From Polynucleobacter sp. JS-JIR-II-b4 (lineage in GTDB: Bacteria > Pseudomonadota > Gammaproteobacteria > Burkholderiales > Burkholderiaceae), in assembly GCF_018687815.1 (NCBI RefSeq), contig NZ_CP061306.1, positions 372,001-436,000 of the forward strand: a DNA stretch of 64,000 nucleotides, given 5' to 3'. The notes beneath the pieces are model-generated. The model saw only the letters and a list, made by a program, of their open reading frames with translations. It had not been told where the DNA came from and did no database searches. Every line of letters begins with the position of its first letter. The stretch's first letter is position 1. The translations under genes were made by a program, and so were the position numbers. Of the stretch, positions 53,264-61,986 are shown one piece after another.

Positions 53264-55495
53264 ATGACTATCAAAAATAAAGCCTCCCATTTAGATAATT
53301 CTTCCCGCCGTGATTTCATCATCAAGGGCACAATGCTTGGCGGTGGGTTGATGTTGGGTATAGGGGTCCTTCCGGATTCAGTATATGCACAGGCTGGCCC
53401 TAAATATGATCCTAATACACCAACGCAGATTGGCGAGGCGGAAGTAAATGCTTGGGTCAGCATAAAGCCGGACGATGCTGTCTATATCAGAATCGCTCGA
53501 TCCGAGATGGGGCAAGGAACACGCACAGGCCTTGCTCAGTTGGTCACAGAAGAGCTTGAGTGCAATTGGAAGAAGGTTAAAACTCAGTCAGCTACACCAG
53601 GGCAAAGTTTGGCGCGTAAGCGCGTTTGGGGTGAGCATGGTACTGGTGGTAGTCGTGGCATCCGGATTTCTGAAGACTATGTGCGTCGTGGTGCAGCCGC
53701 CGCACGCATCATGCTCATGCAAGCAGCTGCCAATCAATGGAGTGTGCCCGTTTCAGAATTGACTGTAGATAAAGGTGTGATTACTCATGTATCAACAGGA
53801 CGTAAAACAACCTACGGCAAAGTGGCTGAGTTAGCTTCTACCTTAACGCCCCCTGACCCAAAGTCGATTACCTTACGGGATCCAAGAAATTGGAAAGTTG
53901 CCGGACAACCATATGCACGCTTGGATACGGCAAACAAAGTGAACGGATCTAAAGTCTATGGTGTTGATTTGCAACTTCCTGGCATGCTTTGCGCATCCGT
54001 AAAAGCTTGCCCAGTCTTTGGCGGAAAATTAGTAAGCTATGACGAAGCCAAGATCAAGGGTATGCGTGGGGTGAAGGGTGTGGTCAAGATTGATGACAGC
54101 ACCCTTGCAGTAGTTGCTGATACCTGGTGGCATGCTAATAGTGCGCTACATGCTATGCCGATTGTTTGGGATGAAGGCAAGGCTGCTAGCGTTTCACAAG
54201 ATGGCATCAATAAAATGCTGCGTGACGGCTTAGACGAGCAAGGAGATTTTTGGCAGCGTAAGGAGGGCGATGCACCTGCAGCCATCAATAGTGCTACTAA
54301 GAAAGTAGAGGCCATTTATTACACGCCTTATCGTGCGCACGTCACGATGGAGCCTATGAACGCTACTGTCAAAATCACAGGCGATCGGGCGGAGGCATGG
54401 GTTCCCACCCAAAATGGTGAGGGCTCACATGCCGCCTTATCAGAAGCGACTGGATTGCCACTGGCTAATTGCGAGGTATATAAATTAGATTCGGGTTGCG
54501 GCTTAGGTCGTCGTGGATCTATGCAAGATTTCACGACCTATGCAGCTAAAGTTGCACAAAAATTTCCTGGGATACCAGTCAAGGTCATTTGGAGTCGTGA
54601 AGAAGACATGACTCATGATTATTACCATCCTATTGCGATGGCAAAAATGACTGCTGGTATTGATAGTTCTGGCAACGTAACTGGCATGCATATCAAGGTT
54701 GCAGGCCAGTCGATTAATGCCACGTTGGCACCGCAGGCCATTAAAGATGGCAAAGATGAGCGTCAGCTCCAGGGCTTCTACGAGAAGGGCCCCGATGCTC
54801 AACTCGGCTATACCTTCCCCACGCTCTTGACTGAGTATGTAATGAAAAATACCCATGTGCCGGTTGGCCCATGGCGTGGCGTAAACACGAACCAGAACGG
54901 CATCTTCATGGAATGCTTTATGGATGAGTGTGCTAAAGCAGCAGGCAAGGATCCTGTGAAATTTAGACAGGCACTCATGCAAAGTCATCCAAAACATTTG
55001 GGTGTTCTTAATGCTGCCGCAAAAAAAGCGGATTGGGATAAGCCGTTGCCAGCTGGAACGTACCGTGGTGTTGCCCAGTTTATGGGTTATGCCAGCTACT
55101 CCGCTTGCGTTGCTGAAGTAACCGTGCAGAATAATGTGGTGAAAGTTACTCGCTTAGTATTTGCCTTAAATTCTGGCCATGTTGTTAATCCTTACTTAAC
55201 ACGTGAGCAAATTGAAGGTTCTGTAGCAATGGCATTGGGAGCCATTTTCTTGCCAGAGATCTCTGTAGAAAATGGCCGCATCAAACAGCAGAATCTCGAT
55301 ACCTACCCATTACTAAAACTATCTGCAACTCCAAGAATTGAAACAGTCTTGGTTCCTAGCTTTGACTTTTGGGGTGGAGTAGGTGAGCCAACAATCTGTG
55401 TGGTTGGCCCTGCTGTTGCAAATGCAATTTCTGCCGCAATTGGCAGGCCAGTGCGGAACTTCCCGTTGAGTAAGGAAGGGCTGAGTTTGGCTTAG
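53264..55495 (+). CDS. molybdopterin-binding subunit of xanthine-dehydrogenase-family hydroxylase (IorB-like)
   Basis: A 743-aa large subunit resembling isoquinoline 1-oxidoreductase and aldehyde dehydrogenases. The Tat signal SSRRDFIIKGTMLGGG (residues 10-25) shows export, matching the periplasmic form of this group. The molybdopterin regions include EMGQGTRTGLAQLV, TGGSRGIRISEDY, and GGVGEPTICVVGPAVANAI with the catalytic Glu near the C-terminus. AAGGAG lies 6 bp before the chosen ATG. No partner cytochrome c or XdhC-type chaperone gene is nearby. The substrate is unknown. Confidence 0.88.
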   Translation: MTIKNKASHLDNSSRRDFIIKGTMLGGGLMLGIGVLPDSVYAQAGPKYDPNTPTQIGEAEVNAWVSIKPDDAVYIRIARSEMGQGTRTGLAQLVTEELECNWKKVKTQSATPGQSLARKRVWGEHGTGGSRGIRISEDYVRRGAAAARIMLMQAAANQWSVPVSELTVDKGVITHVSTGRKTTYGKVAELASTLTPPDPKSITLRDPRNWKVAGQPYARLDTANKVNGSKVYGVDLQLPGMLCASVKACPVFGGKLVSYDEAKIKGMRGVKGVVKIDDSTLAVVADTWWHANSALHAMPIVWDEGKAASVSQDGINKMLRDGLDEQGDFWQRKEGDAPAAINSATKKVEAIYYTPYRAHVTMEPMNATVKITGDRAEAWVPTQNGEGSHAALSEATGLPLANCEVYKLDSGCGLGRRGSMQDFTTYAAKVAQKFPGIPVKVIWSREEDMTHDYYHPIAMAKMTAGIDSSGNVTGMHIKVAGQSINATLAPQAIKDGKDERQLQGFYEKGPDAQLGYTFPTLLTEYVMKNTHVPVGPWRGVNTNQNGIFMECFMDECAKAAGKDPVKFRQALMQSHPKHLGVLNAAAKKADWDKPLPAGTYRGVAQFMGYASYSACVAEVTVQNNVVKVTRLVFALNSGHVVNPYLTREQIEGSVAMALGAIFLPEISVENGRIKQQNLDTYPLLKLSATPRIETVLVPSFDFWGGVGEPTICVVGPAVANAISAAIGRPVRNFPLSKEGLSLA

Positions 55496-55535
55496 GCTTC
55501 GCTTAAGTTTTAATCTGGTTGCAGTTTATAAAATT

Positions 55536-55564
55536 GACCCCATTGATTCTGAATTAATGGGGTC
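55536..55564 (+). terminator. strong hairpin between iorB-like gene and msrQ
   Basis: GACCCCATT at 55536-55544 pairs with AATGGGGTC at 55556-55564, and the inner bases also pair, giving a stem of about 14 bp with one wobble. It is followed by GTTTAAT, a weak T tail. It lies 14 bp upstream of msrQ, so it may be a terminator or limit msrQ expression. Confidence 0.6.
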
Positions 55565-55578
55565 GTTTAATATGTCTT

Positions 55579-56184
55579 ATGAAGTTTATTAAGACAACTG
55601 TCTTTCTGTTATCTCTTATACCTCTAGGTCGCTTGATGTGGCTGGGGGCTTATGAGGGTTTGGGTGCCAATCCGATTGAATTTATCACCCGCTCTACCGG
55701 TACATGGGCGCTAGTTTTTCTGTGTATTACACTGGCGATGACTCCTTTGCGCTTAATGACAGGTTTGATGGTTTGGATCAAGCTGCGTCGCATGGTAGGG
55801 CTCTTTTGTTTTTTCTACGCTGCCATCCACTTTTCGATTTGGTTCTGGTTGGATCAGAACTTAGATATTTGGTTCATGTGGAGCGATGTTGTAAAGCGCC
55901 CTTTTATTACGATGGGCTTTCTAACTTTGGTATTACTAACGCCCTTAGCATTGACATCAAATCAGTGGGCCGCGCGTCACTTGGGTAAGCGTTGGACAAT
56001 ATTGCACAAGCTTGTGTACTTGATCGCATGTACTGCCATCGTTCACTATTGGTGGCATAAGGCAGGTAAAAATGATTTAGGAACAGTCTCGATTTATGGG
56101 GCAGTTATTTTTCTATTGCTGATGTGCCGTATCCCAGCAGTCAGAAATGTTCTCCAGAGTTACCGAAGGAATTCGCTTGGATGA
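55579..56184 (+). CDS. msrQ: MsrQ heme-binding membrane subunit
   Basis: A 201-aa protein with six membrane helices, the quinone-linked electron donor of MsrP. LRRMVGLFCFFYAAIHFSIWFW carries a heme histidine, and WTILHKLVYLIACTAIVHYWWH carries the others, as in YedZ. The gene lies 8 kb away from msrP on the same strand, while in most genomes the two are adjacent. It is followed by a lipoprotein gene. Confidence 0.9.
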   Translation: MKFIKTTVFLLSLIPLGRLMWLGAYEGLGANPIEFITRSTGTWALVFLCITLAMTPLRLMTGLMVWIKLRRMVGLFCFFYAAIHFSIWFWLDQNLDIWFMWSDVVKRPFITMGFLTLVLLTPLALTSNQWAARHLGKRWTILHKLVYLIACTAIVHYWWHKAGKNDLGTVSIYGAVIFLLLMCRIPAVRNVLQSYRRNSLG

Positions 56185-56205
56185 AGTAATGACTGCTGCC
56201 ATACA

Positions 56206-56541
56206 ATGGGCCTTATGAATACATTCTTCTCGAGGTTAAGTTCAGTTCTGTTATTGATGGGTGTTTTGGCTTGTTCTCAAACCCCTCCCCAGCCCCCTGG
56301 GTCTGATACTTTTTCCCCATATACCCCCCAGCAGATCCAGGGCTTTAATAAGCAAGCTCTGTCGCCGGTAGAGGGGCCATTTGGCCCGGTCGATCCAAGA
56401 GCAGAAGATGCTCGTATAGCTAAAGAGCGTGCATCGGATGCGAAATTTTACAATCAACCACAGGGTGAAGAAGAGGCTGAGACGCTAGAAACGCAATCAG
56501 TCGACCCCAATCAAGCCACGAAACCAGTCATTACTTTCTAG
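56206..56541 (+). CDS. small lipoprotein, unknown function
   Basis: A 111-aa protein with a lipoprotein signal peptide: MNTFFSRLSSVLLLMGVLAC ends in the lipobox GVLAC. The mature part is Pro-, Gln- and Glu-rich (TPPQPPGSDTFSPYTPQQIQ) and probably disordered. No domain is recognised. The ATG at 56206 or at 56215 could start it. Its stop lies in the CTAG shared with the convergent SRAP gene. Confidence 0.75.
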   Translation: MGLMNTFFSRLSSVLLLMGVLACSQTPPQPPGSDTFSPYTPQQIQGFNKQALSPVEGPFGPVDPRAEDARIAKERASDAKFYNQPQGEEEAETLETQSVDPNQATKPVITF

Positions 56542-57158
56542 GCTAGGGTTAGCTTGGGAATAGAGTCTATTTGCAATAGCACTTGCGCTTCTTCAGGCGT
56601 GGCATTGAGCCATGCATTGAAGAGTTCGGGCCGCAAGGGAACTACAGTGCGTTTTTCATCTTCCGGTTTATGCATATGTTGCATCAATGGATGATTGCTA
56701 GCATCAATAGTGAGCATGGAAAATGAAACGATCAGTTCACCAGTTTCCGATTCAGTCCAGGTGTCCCAGATAGAGGCAATCGCCATTGGTTCGTGATTAG
56801 CTTGCTTGATAGCGGTTCGGACTGCTTTACCAGATTCATAATAAGGCTCATAAAAAGTATCCGCCAAGGCTAAGGCGTAATGCCGCTTTGTCCAGGCAAG
56901 CTTATAAGAAGGCTTTTCGGCTACCGTTTCAACTCTAGCGTTATAGGTTTTTCTGCCGAAGGTTTCTTCTTTAGCCCATGACGGCAATAAGCCAAAGCGT
57001 GCCAAACCAATTGCGGTGCGATCAGTATTGTGACTTTTGAGGACGATGGGTCCTGGATAAGTTGGGAATACATCATGAGCCGTTGATATCGGTAAATCGA
57101 GATCAAAGTGAGTTTTTACCCAATCAGTATTTACGGTAGTGAGGTATTGAACGCACAT
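56538..57158 (-). CDS. SRAP domain protein (YedK/HMCES family)
   Basis: A 206-aa protein of the SOS-response-associated peptidase family, which links itself to abasic sites in single-stranded DNA. The reactive Cys is C2 after processing of the initiator Met (MCVQY, where most members read MCGR). YNARVET holds the conserved Asn and Glu, DTFYEPYY replaces the usual GFYEW, and HPLMQHMHKP the conserved His. All four key functions appear kept. It is tail to tail with the lipoprotein gene. Confidence 0.85.
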   Translation of the reverse strand: MCVQYLTTVNTDWVKTHFDLDLPISTAHDVFPTYPGPIVLKSHNTDRTAIGLARFGLLPSWAKEETFGRKTYNARVETVAEKPSYKLAWTKRHYALALADTFYEPYYESGKAVRTAIKQANHEPMAIASIWDTWTESETGELIVSFSMLTIDASNHPLMQHMHKPEDEKRTVVPLRPELFNAWLNATPEEAQVLLQIDSIPKLTLA

Positions 57159-57242
57159 AGGCCTATTTTACTGTGGCTTATTCCAAATTGACCCATGCCT
57201 GCTGGTACTATTGAGGCTAAATTTTAGAAAGATATCCCCCTT

Positions 57243-58085
57243 ATGAAACCTTTTGCTTCTGTATTAAATCCAATGTTAGCGCGCTTTATTGTTGCTGGCA
57301 TGTTAACAAGCGCGCTTGTAGGTGGTGCCTATGCGCAGCAAAGTGGTTTGCCAATTAATGCAGCGGCATCTGTGAACGGAACCATCATTACTAACGACAT
57401 GGTGGAGCAAGGAATTAAGGTTGCCGTTTCTCAGGGGCAAAAGGATTCTTCAGAATTGCGCAAAGTAGTGATTGAGAAGTACATTGAAGTGCTCTTACTT
57501 TCGCAGCAAGCGGAAAAAGATGGTTTAGCAAATTCAGAAAAAGCCAATACTCAACTGATGATGATCCGTCAGAACTATTTGGCAGATCTCGAGCTATCAA
57601 CTTATATGGCTAAAAACCCAATCACTGACGCAGATGTCCAAGCTGAATACAACAAAGAGGTGTCTTCCTTAGGTCCTCAAGGCATGATTGTCGAATACAA
57701 GTTGAGCGATATTGCAGTGGCTAGTGAGGCAGATGCTCAAGCAGCGTTAGCGCGCATTAAAAAAGGCGAGCCATTTGATAAGGTTGCCAAGAGCGTCTCC
57801 TTAGCTCCGAATAAGGTGCAGGGCGGTGCTGTAGGTTGGGTTCAGCCTGGTCAGGTGGCCCCAGAATTAGCCTCCGTGTTGATAACCCTTTCTAAAGGCC
57901 AGGTTTCACCTGCGCCAATTCAGATGCAGCAAGGCTGGTTTTTAATCAAGTTGGAGGACAAAAAATCGAGCAAGCCACCAGCATTCGAACAAGCCAAGGC
58001 TGCTATTCGTGCAGGCATGACACAAAGAAAGCAATACGAGTTCTTGGGTCAGATTGCAAAAGATGCAAAGATTGTCGTTCAGTAA
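57243..58085 (+). CDS. periplasmic parvulin-type peptidyl-prolyl isomerase
   Basis: A 280-aa chaperone-like isomerase. The signal peptide (PMLARFIVAGMLTSALVGGA, cleavage near AYA) is followed by an N-terminal helical SurA/PrsA-like region and a parvulin domain at about 145-245 (YKLSDIAVASEADAQAALAR, PFDKVAKSVSLAP, GGAVGWVQPGQVAPELA, GWFLIKLED). It helps outer-membrane proteins fold. Its terminator is now split by an IS element. Confidence 0.88.
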   Translation: MKPFASVLNPMLARFIVAGMLTSALVGGAYAQQSGLPINAAASVNGTIITNDMVEQGIKVAVSQGQKDSSELRKVVIEKYIEVLLLSQQAEKDGLANSEKANTQLMMIRQNYLADLELSTYMAKNPITDADVQAEYNKEVSSLGPQGMIVEYKLSDIAVASEADAQAALARIKKGEPFDKVAKSVSLAPNKVQGGAVGWVQPGQVAPELASVLITLSKGQVSPAPIQMQQGWFLIKLEDKKSSKPPAFEQAKAAIRAGMTQRKQYEFLGQIAKDAKIVVQ

Positions 58086-58105
58086 AAGAACAATGCTTTC
58101 CTGTG

Positions 58106-58120
58106 AAAAAGGACTCTTAG
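58106..58120. terminator. left half of a terminator split by an IS element
   Basis: AAAAAGGACTC (58106-58116) with loop TTAG (58117-58120) matches GAGTCCTTTTT at 59570-59580. Without the IS these form an 11-bp stem with a 4-nt loop and A or T runs on both sides, a bidirectional terminator between the parvulin gene and folA. Confidence 0.85.
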
Positions 58121-58962
58121 TGAACTGCACCCCAAAAGTTGGACAGTTTGGTTAGGTTAGCACGAGGGATTGAGTTCGGTATTGCACTGGACTTAATCCC
58201 TTTTTTTTGCTTGATTCGATCGTGGTTGTAGTAGCGGATATATGCATGCAGCCCTTGTTTAAATGATTCAATGGTCTCAAACCTCTTCCGATAGAAGAAC
58301 TCGGTTTTCATAATCCCAAACCAGTTCTCCATCACGGCGTTATCTAAGCAATTACCTTTTCTAGACATGCTTTGAGTAATGCCTTGCTTCTTTAGGGCTT
58401 GTTGATAAAACCCCATCTGATATTGCCAGCCCTGGTCTGAGTGCAGCAGCGGTTTATCAGCCTGCTTGAGATGCTTAAAAGCACTACTAAGCATGGTAGT
58501 CACCATACTCAGTTGAGGCTGATCACCAATCTCATACGAGACGATCTCTTGGTTGTAGAGGTCTAGGATGGGTGAGAGATAGACCTTTTGCCCTCTGATG
58601 CTGAACTCCGTCACATCAGTGACCCACTTTTGATTGGGCTTGCTAGCTGCAAAGTTGCGCTCTAACAAGTTGGGCGCTACTTTACCCACAGACCCCTTAT
58701 ACGAGCGATATCGCTTAGGGCGTACAGTCGATTTGAGCCCTAGTTGCCCCATGAGCTTTTGCACGGTCTTGTGGTTTAAGTATTCATGTTGATTGCGTAG
58801 CTCTAAGTGGACTCGCCGATAGCCATAGCGTCCTTGGTGAGCATTAAAGATGGCATTGATCTGGGTTTTGGTATCAGCATAGGGATCAGCCTGACTGCCG
58901 GCTTTTTGCCAGTAGTAATAGACGCTTTTAGGCATTTGGGCTGCAAGCAAAATAATTTGCAA
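58117..58962 (-). CDS. IS3-family transposase OrfB (DDE domain)
   Basis: A 281-aa reading frame with the rve integrase core. DDE residues lie in KWVTDVTEFSI, LLHSDQGWQYQ and NAVMENWFGIMKTEFF, all intact. An N-terminal HTH_21 region (HQGRYGYRRVHLEL) precedes it. The frame is open upstream of the ATG, so, as in other IS3 elements, the real protein is probably made by frameshifting from OrfA. The TAA stop at 58117-58119 lies outside the inverted repeat, in the target duplication. Confidence 0.9.
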   Translation of the reverse strand: MQIILLAAQMPKSVYYYWQKAGSQADPYADTKTQINAIFNAHQGRYGYRRVHLELRNQHEYLNHKTVQKLMGQLGLKSTVRPKRYRSYKGSVGKVAPNLLERNFAASKPNQKWVTDVTEFSIRGQKVYLSPILDLYNQEIVSYEIGDQPQLSMVTTMLSSAFKHLKQADKPLLHSDQGWQYQMGFYQQALKKQGITQSMSRKGNCLDNAVMENWFGIMKTEFFYRKRFETIESFKQGLHAYIRYYNHDRIKQKKGIKSSAIPNSIPRANLTKLSNFWGAVH

Positions 58963-59566
58963 TGGATGGTGCTGCCTTAACTCAGTAATTACTTGGGCTT
59001 GTTCTTGCTTGCCAAGTGCTTTTGCTGGGCTAAGGCTTCGAGCTTTTTTAGATAAGCGTTCTCCACTTCTAAATACTGCGCTTTGCGCAGTAACTCTTCA
59101 TGTGTGAGTGAAGTTAAGGGCTTGGCAAGCAAGGCCTTAATATCGCTAGGTTTTGACATGGGCGGCCGTCCCTTGGGCTTAGGTTCTAGGGCTGTGATAC
59201 CGCCTTCATTGTAGAGGCGTTGCCATACTAGTACCGAGCTTGGGGCTGGGATATTAAAGTGGGCTGCAGTTTGGTTCACCGAGAGCTGGTGTTGCTCCAT
59301 ATGCTGCAAGACTGATAGCTTAAAACCACTTGAGTACTGGATGTAACTCTTATTGAGACTCTTTTGCCCATGGGCCTTAAAAAAGCATGAACCCATTTGC
59401 GAACGTAAGCGTATTTAACACCATACTGATCTGCAATGGCTTTAAAACCGCCTTTATCAGATAGATAATGCTCAATGACTGCTAGCTTGAACTCTTTGCT
59501 GTATTTGGACATGAAAACTGCACCTTAGAGGGTTGGACGAATGTCCAACTTTTGGGGTGCAGTTCA
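58121..59566 (-). mobile_element. IS3-family insertion sequence, IS150-like, 1446 bp
   Basis: Perfect 25-bp terminal inverted repeats lie at 58121-58145 and 59542-59566 (beginning TGAACTGCACCCCAAAAG), and the ends have the TG...CA form of IS3 elements. A 3-bp target duplication TAG flanks it at 58118-58120 and 59567-59569. It carries OrfA and OrfB on the minus strand. The two-HTH OrfA and the OrfB type point to the IS150 group. It has inserted into the loop of a terminator between the parvulin gene and folA. Confidence 0.93.
58989..59512 (-). pseudogene. IS OrfA, frameshifted
   Basis: The N-terminal 44 residues (MSKYSKEFKLAVIEHYLSDK and on to RKWVHAF) lie in one frame from 59512. The rest (KAHGQKSLNKSYIQYSSGFK through KHLASKNKPK) lies in another frame that ends at 58989. 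The two frames meet at a run of six A (59379-59384, T6 on the coding strand). Together they form the double-HTH OrfA of IS150-like elements. A length change in this run is the likely cause. A programmed frameshift is possible but OrfA of this group is normally one frame. Confidence 0.75.
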
Positions 59567-59569
59567 TAG

Positions 59570-59580
59570 GAGTCCTTTTT
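59570..59580. terminator. right half of the split terminator
   Basis: GAGTCCTTTTT pairs with 58106-58116 on the far side of the IS element. It lies exactly at the end of the folA gene, whose stop codon begins at 59580. Confidence 0.8.
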
Positions 59581-60068
59581 TATTTGCGCTCTAGTGTAAT
59601 GAAGCTAAAGGTAATATTACCTTCTGATCCAGGAGTGCGTTCTACTTCTTTCCAATCTGATGCATTGGGAACCGTAAAGAAAGTATCACCACCATCAATG
59701 TCCATATCAATCTCAGTAATATAGAGTCGGTCTGCTTTCGGAAAGGCCTGCGTGAAGAGTTGCTCACCACCAATGACAAAAACACGTGGGAACTCACTTA
59801 AGCTATTCAGGGCTTCATCGAGTGATCCAACTAATTCACCACCAGTAGCTTGATAGGTTGCATTGCGGCTCACTATGATGTTGCGACGTCCAGGAAGTGG
59901 GCGTCCAATGGATTCCCAAGTTTTACGACCCATGATTACTGGATGCCCCATGGTGACGCGCTTAAAGAACTGCAAATCAGCCGAGATCTTCCAAGGCATT
60001 TGATTGTCGCGGCCAATTACGTGATTGCGTGAGCGTGCAACAATCATAGAAATAGTAGGTTGAGTCAT
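59580..60068 (-). CDS. folA: dihydrofolate reductase
   Basis: A 162-aa DHFR. It begins ISMIVARSRNHVIGRDNQMPW, and the catalytic acidic residue is in the KISADLQFFKRVTMGHPVIMGRKTWESIGRPLPGR block, as usual, with NIIVSRN and VFVIGGEQLF completing the NADPH site. It reduces dihydrofolate to tetrahydrofolate. It follows thyA by 11 bp, so both are one operon that recycles the folate used for dTMP. Confidence 0.93.
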   Translation of the reverse strand: MTQPTISMIVARSRNHVIGRDNQMPWKISADLQFFKRVTMGHPVIMGRKTWESIGRPLPGRRNIIVSRNATYQATGGELVGSLDEALNSLSEFPRVFVIGGEQLFTQAFPKADRLYITEIDMDIDGGDTFFTVPNASDWKEVERTPGSEGNITFSFITLERK

Positions 60069-60079
60069 GATTACGATTC

Positions 60080-60874
60080 TTAAATGGCTACAGGAGCTTT
60101 AATGTGAGGATGAGATTCATAGCCGTCGATTTCGAAGTCTTCAAACTCGTAATCAAAGATTGAATCAGGCTTACGCAAAATATTAAGCTTAGGCAAAGAG
60201 AAAAAATCTCTCGATAGCTGAAGTTCTACTTGTTCAAGATGATTGCTATACAAGTGACAGTCACCACCAGTCCAAATGAAGTCTCCCACCTCCAGATTAC
60301 ATTGTTGCGCCATCATGTGCGTCAGTAAAGCGTAGCTAGCAATATTAAATGGCACGCCTAAAAAAATATCAGCGCTGCGTTGATAGAGTTGGCAGGACAA
60401 TTTGCCATCGGCAACATAGAACTGAAAGAAAGCATGGCAAGGTGCTAAAGCCATGCGGGGAATATCTGCTACGTTCCACGCAGAAACAATAATGCGACGT
60501 GAGTCTGGATTCTTTTTGATCGTCTCAACCACCTCAGAGATTTGATCGATGTGCTGACCATTCGGCGCTGGCCATGAGCGCCACTGATAACCGTAGATAG
60601 GACCTAAATCACCATCGGGTGCTGCCCATTCGTTCCAGATAGATACGCCGCGCTCTTTCAGCCAGTTATTGTTCGTGCTGCCTTTGAGGAACCAGAGTAA
60701 TTCATAGATGATGGACTTCAGGTGAAGCTTCTTGGTGGTTACCATGGGGAAACCATCGGCCAAGTTAAAGCGCATCTGGTGTCCAAATACGGAGACCGTG
60801 CCAGTTCCAGTTCTGTCGGACTTTTGAACCCCCTTGGCGAGGACTTCTTTCATGAGATCGTGATATTGATGCAT
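60080..60874 (-). CDS. thyA: thymidylate synthase
   Basis: A 264-aa enzyme that makes dTMP from dUMP with methylene-tetrahydrofolate. The catalytic Cys is C146 in [12 protein letters not shown], and [19 protein letters not shown] at the N-terminus, [11 protein letters not shown] and [12 protein letters not shown] are all conserved. Length and numbering equal E. coli ThyA. It is the first gene of the thyA-folA pair. Confidence 0.95.
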   Translation of the reverse strand: MHQYHDLMKEVLAKGVQKSDRTGTGTVSVFGHQMRFNLADGFPMVTTKKLHLKSIIYELLWFLKGSTNNNWLKERGVSIWNEWAAPDGDLGPIYGYQWRSWPAPNGQHIDQISEVVETIKKNPDSRRIIVSAWNVADIPRMALAPCHAFFQFYVADGKLSCQLYQRSADIFLGVPFNIASYALLTHMMAQQCNLEVGDFIWTGGDCHLYSNHLEQVELQLSRDFFSLPKLNILRKPDSIFDYEFEDFEIDGYESHPHIKAPVAI

Positions 60875-60919
60875 ATGGATTGGCTAAAAGTGGTTATGTA
60901 TTAACGAATTAAGGATAGC

Positions 60920-61966
60920 TTACTCGAATGTGGGCGACTTCACCCCGAGAGCCTTGTGAAGCTTGGGGGAAGTAGTCGTATATTGCAGTTGAATCTGCTT
61001 TTCTGGGTTCAGGTACGAAGCTGCTGCAAAGGCAGCCAGGGCGGCCTCATGAAAGCCTGACAGAATTAGCTTCTTCTTGCCTGGGTAAACATTGATATCA
61101 CCAACGGCATAAATTCCAGGGATGCTGGTTTGAAATTTTTCTGTATCAACACAGATTTGTTTGCGATCGATATTCAGGCCCCACTCTGCAATCGGACCCA
61201 GCTTAGGGGAGAGTCCGTAAAACACCAAAAGATCATCGAGTGGGATCTGTTTTGCTTCGCCATCAATATTGGTGAAGGTGATCTCAGAAAGCAGGCTATC
61301 TTTCGCTTCAAAAGCGCTCACCTGACCAATCAACAGTTGCATCTGGTTGCTAGCGCAAAGTTCACGCATTCTCGCAATCGATTTTGGCGCAGCCTTGAAG
61401 TCATCGCGACGATGAATCAATGTGACGCTAGAGGCAATCTCAGAAAAATGAATCGCCCAATCTAGTGCTGCATCGCCACCACCACAAATCACAATTCTTT
61501 TGTCTGTAAATTGCTCAGGATTTTTAGCGTGGTAGAAAACCTGCTTTCCCACAAAGGCATCAATGCCTTCAAGGTTGATGGTACGGGGCTGGAAGGCCCC
61601 TACGCCACCAGCAATAAAGACAGTTTTACTGAGGAAGTGATTGTCTAGTGAGGTGCAAACAAGAAAGCGTCCATCAGCCTGACGTTCAAGCTTGCTAACT
61701 TCTTGACCCAGATGAAATTGAGCGTTGAAGGGTTCAATCTGTTTGAGTAAATTATTGGTGAGTTCGCGTCCAGTGCACACTGGAATAGCAGGAATATCGT
61801 AGATGGGTTTATCTGGATAAAGTTCAATGCATTGACCACCAATCTCTGGGAGTGAATCAATGACATGCGTTTTAATTTCCAGGAGACCTAATTCAAAAAC
61901 CTGAAAGAGACCCACGGGACCGGCGCCAATGATGACGGCATCAGTTTCTATGGGTGTATTCGACAC
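60920..61966 (-). CDS. ferredoxin/flavodoxin-NADP+ reductase, thioredoxin-reductase-like type
   Basis: A 348-aa flavoprotein with FAD motif [18 protein letters not shown] at the N-terminus and a second nucleotide motif [16 protein letters not shown] near residue 165 for NADPH. It lacks the CxxC of thioredoxin reductase, as in the YumC-type [20 protein letters not shown] completes the FAD site. The gene is 20 bp after a ferredoxin gene on the same strand, so the two probably work together in electron supply. Confidence 0.88.
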   Translation of the reverse strand: MSNTPIETDAVIIGAGPVGLFQVFELGLLEIKTHVIDSLPEIGGQCIELYPDKPIYDIPAIPVCTGRELTNNLLKQIEPFNAQFHLGQEVSKLERQADGRFLVCTSLDNHFLSKTVFIAGGVGAFQPRTINLEGIDAFVGKQVFYHAKNPEQFTDKRIVICGGGDAALDWAIHFSEIASSVTLIHRRDDFKAAPKSIARMRELCASNQMQLLIGQVSAFEAKDSLLSEITFTNIDGEAKQIPLDDLLVFYGLSPKLGPIAEWGLNIDRKQICVDTEKFQTSIPGIYAVGDINVYPGKKKLILSGFHEAALAAFAAASYLNPEKQIQLQYTTTSPKLHKALGVKSPTFE

Positions 61967-61986
61967 AAATTTCTTTGGTTAGAAAA

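Noticed and set aside
59379..59384. Programmed frameshift inside IS OrfA
   Set aside because: IS3 elements shift between OrfA and OrfB, not inside OrfA. A changed homopolymer length is the simpler reading, so I called OrfA broken.
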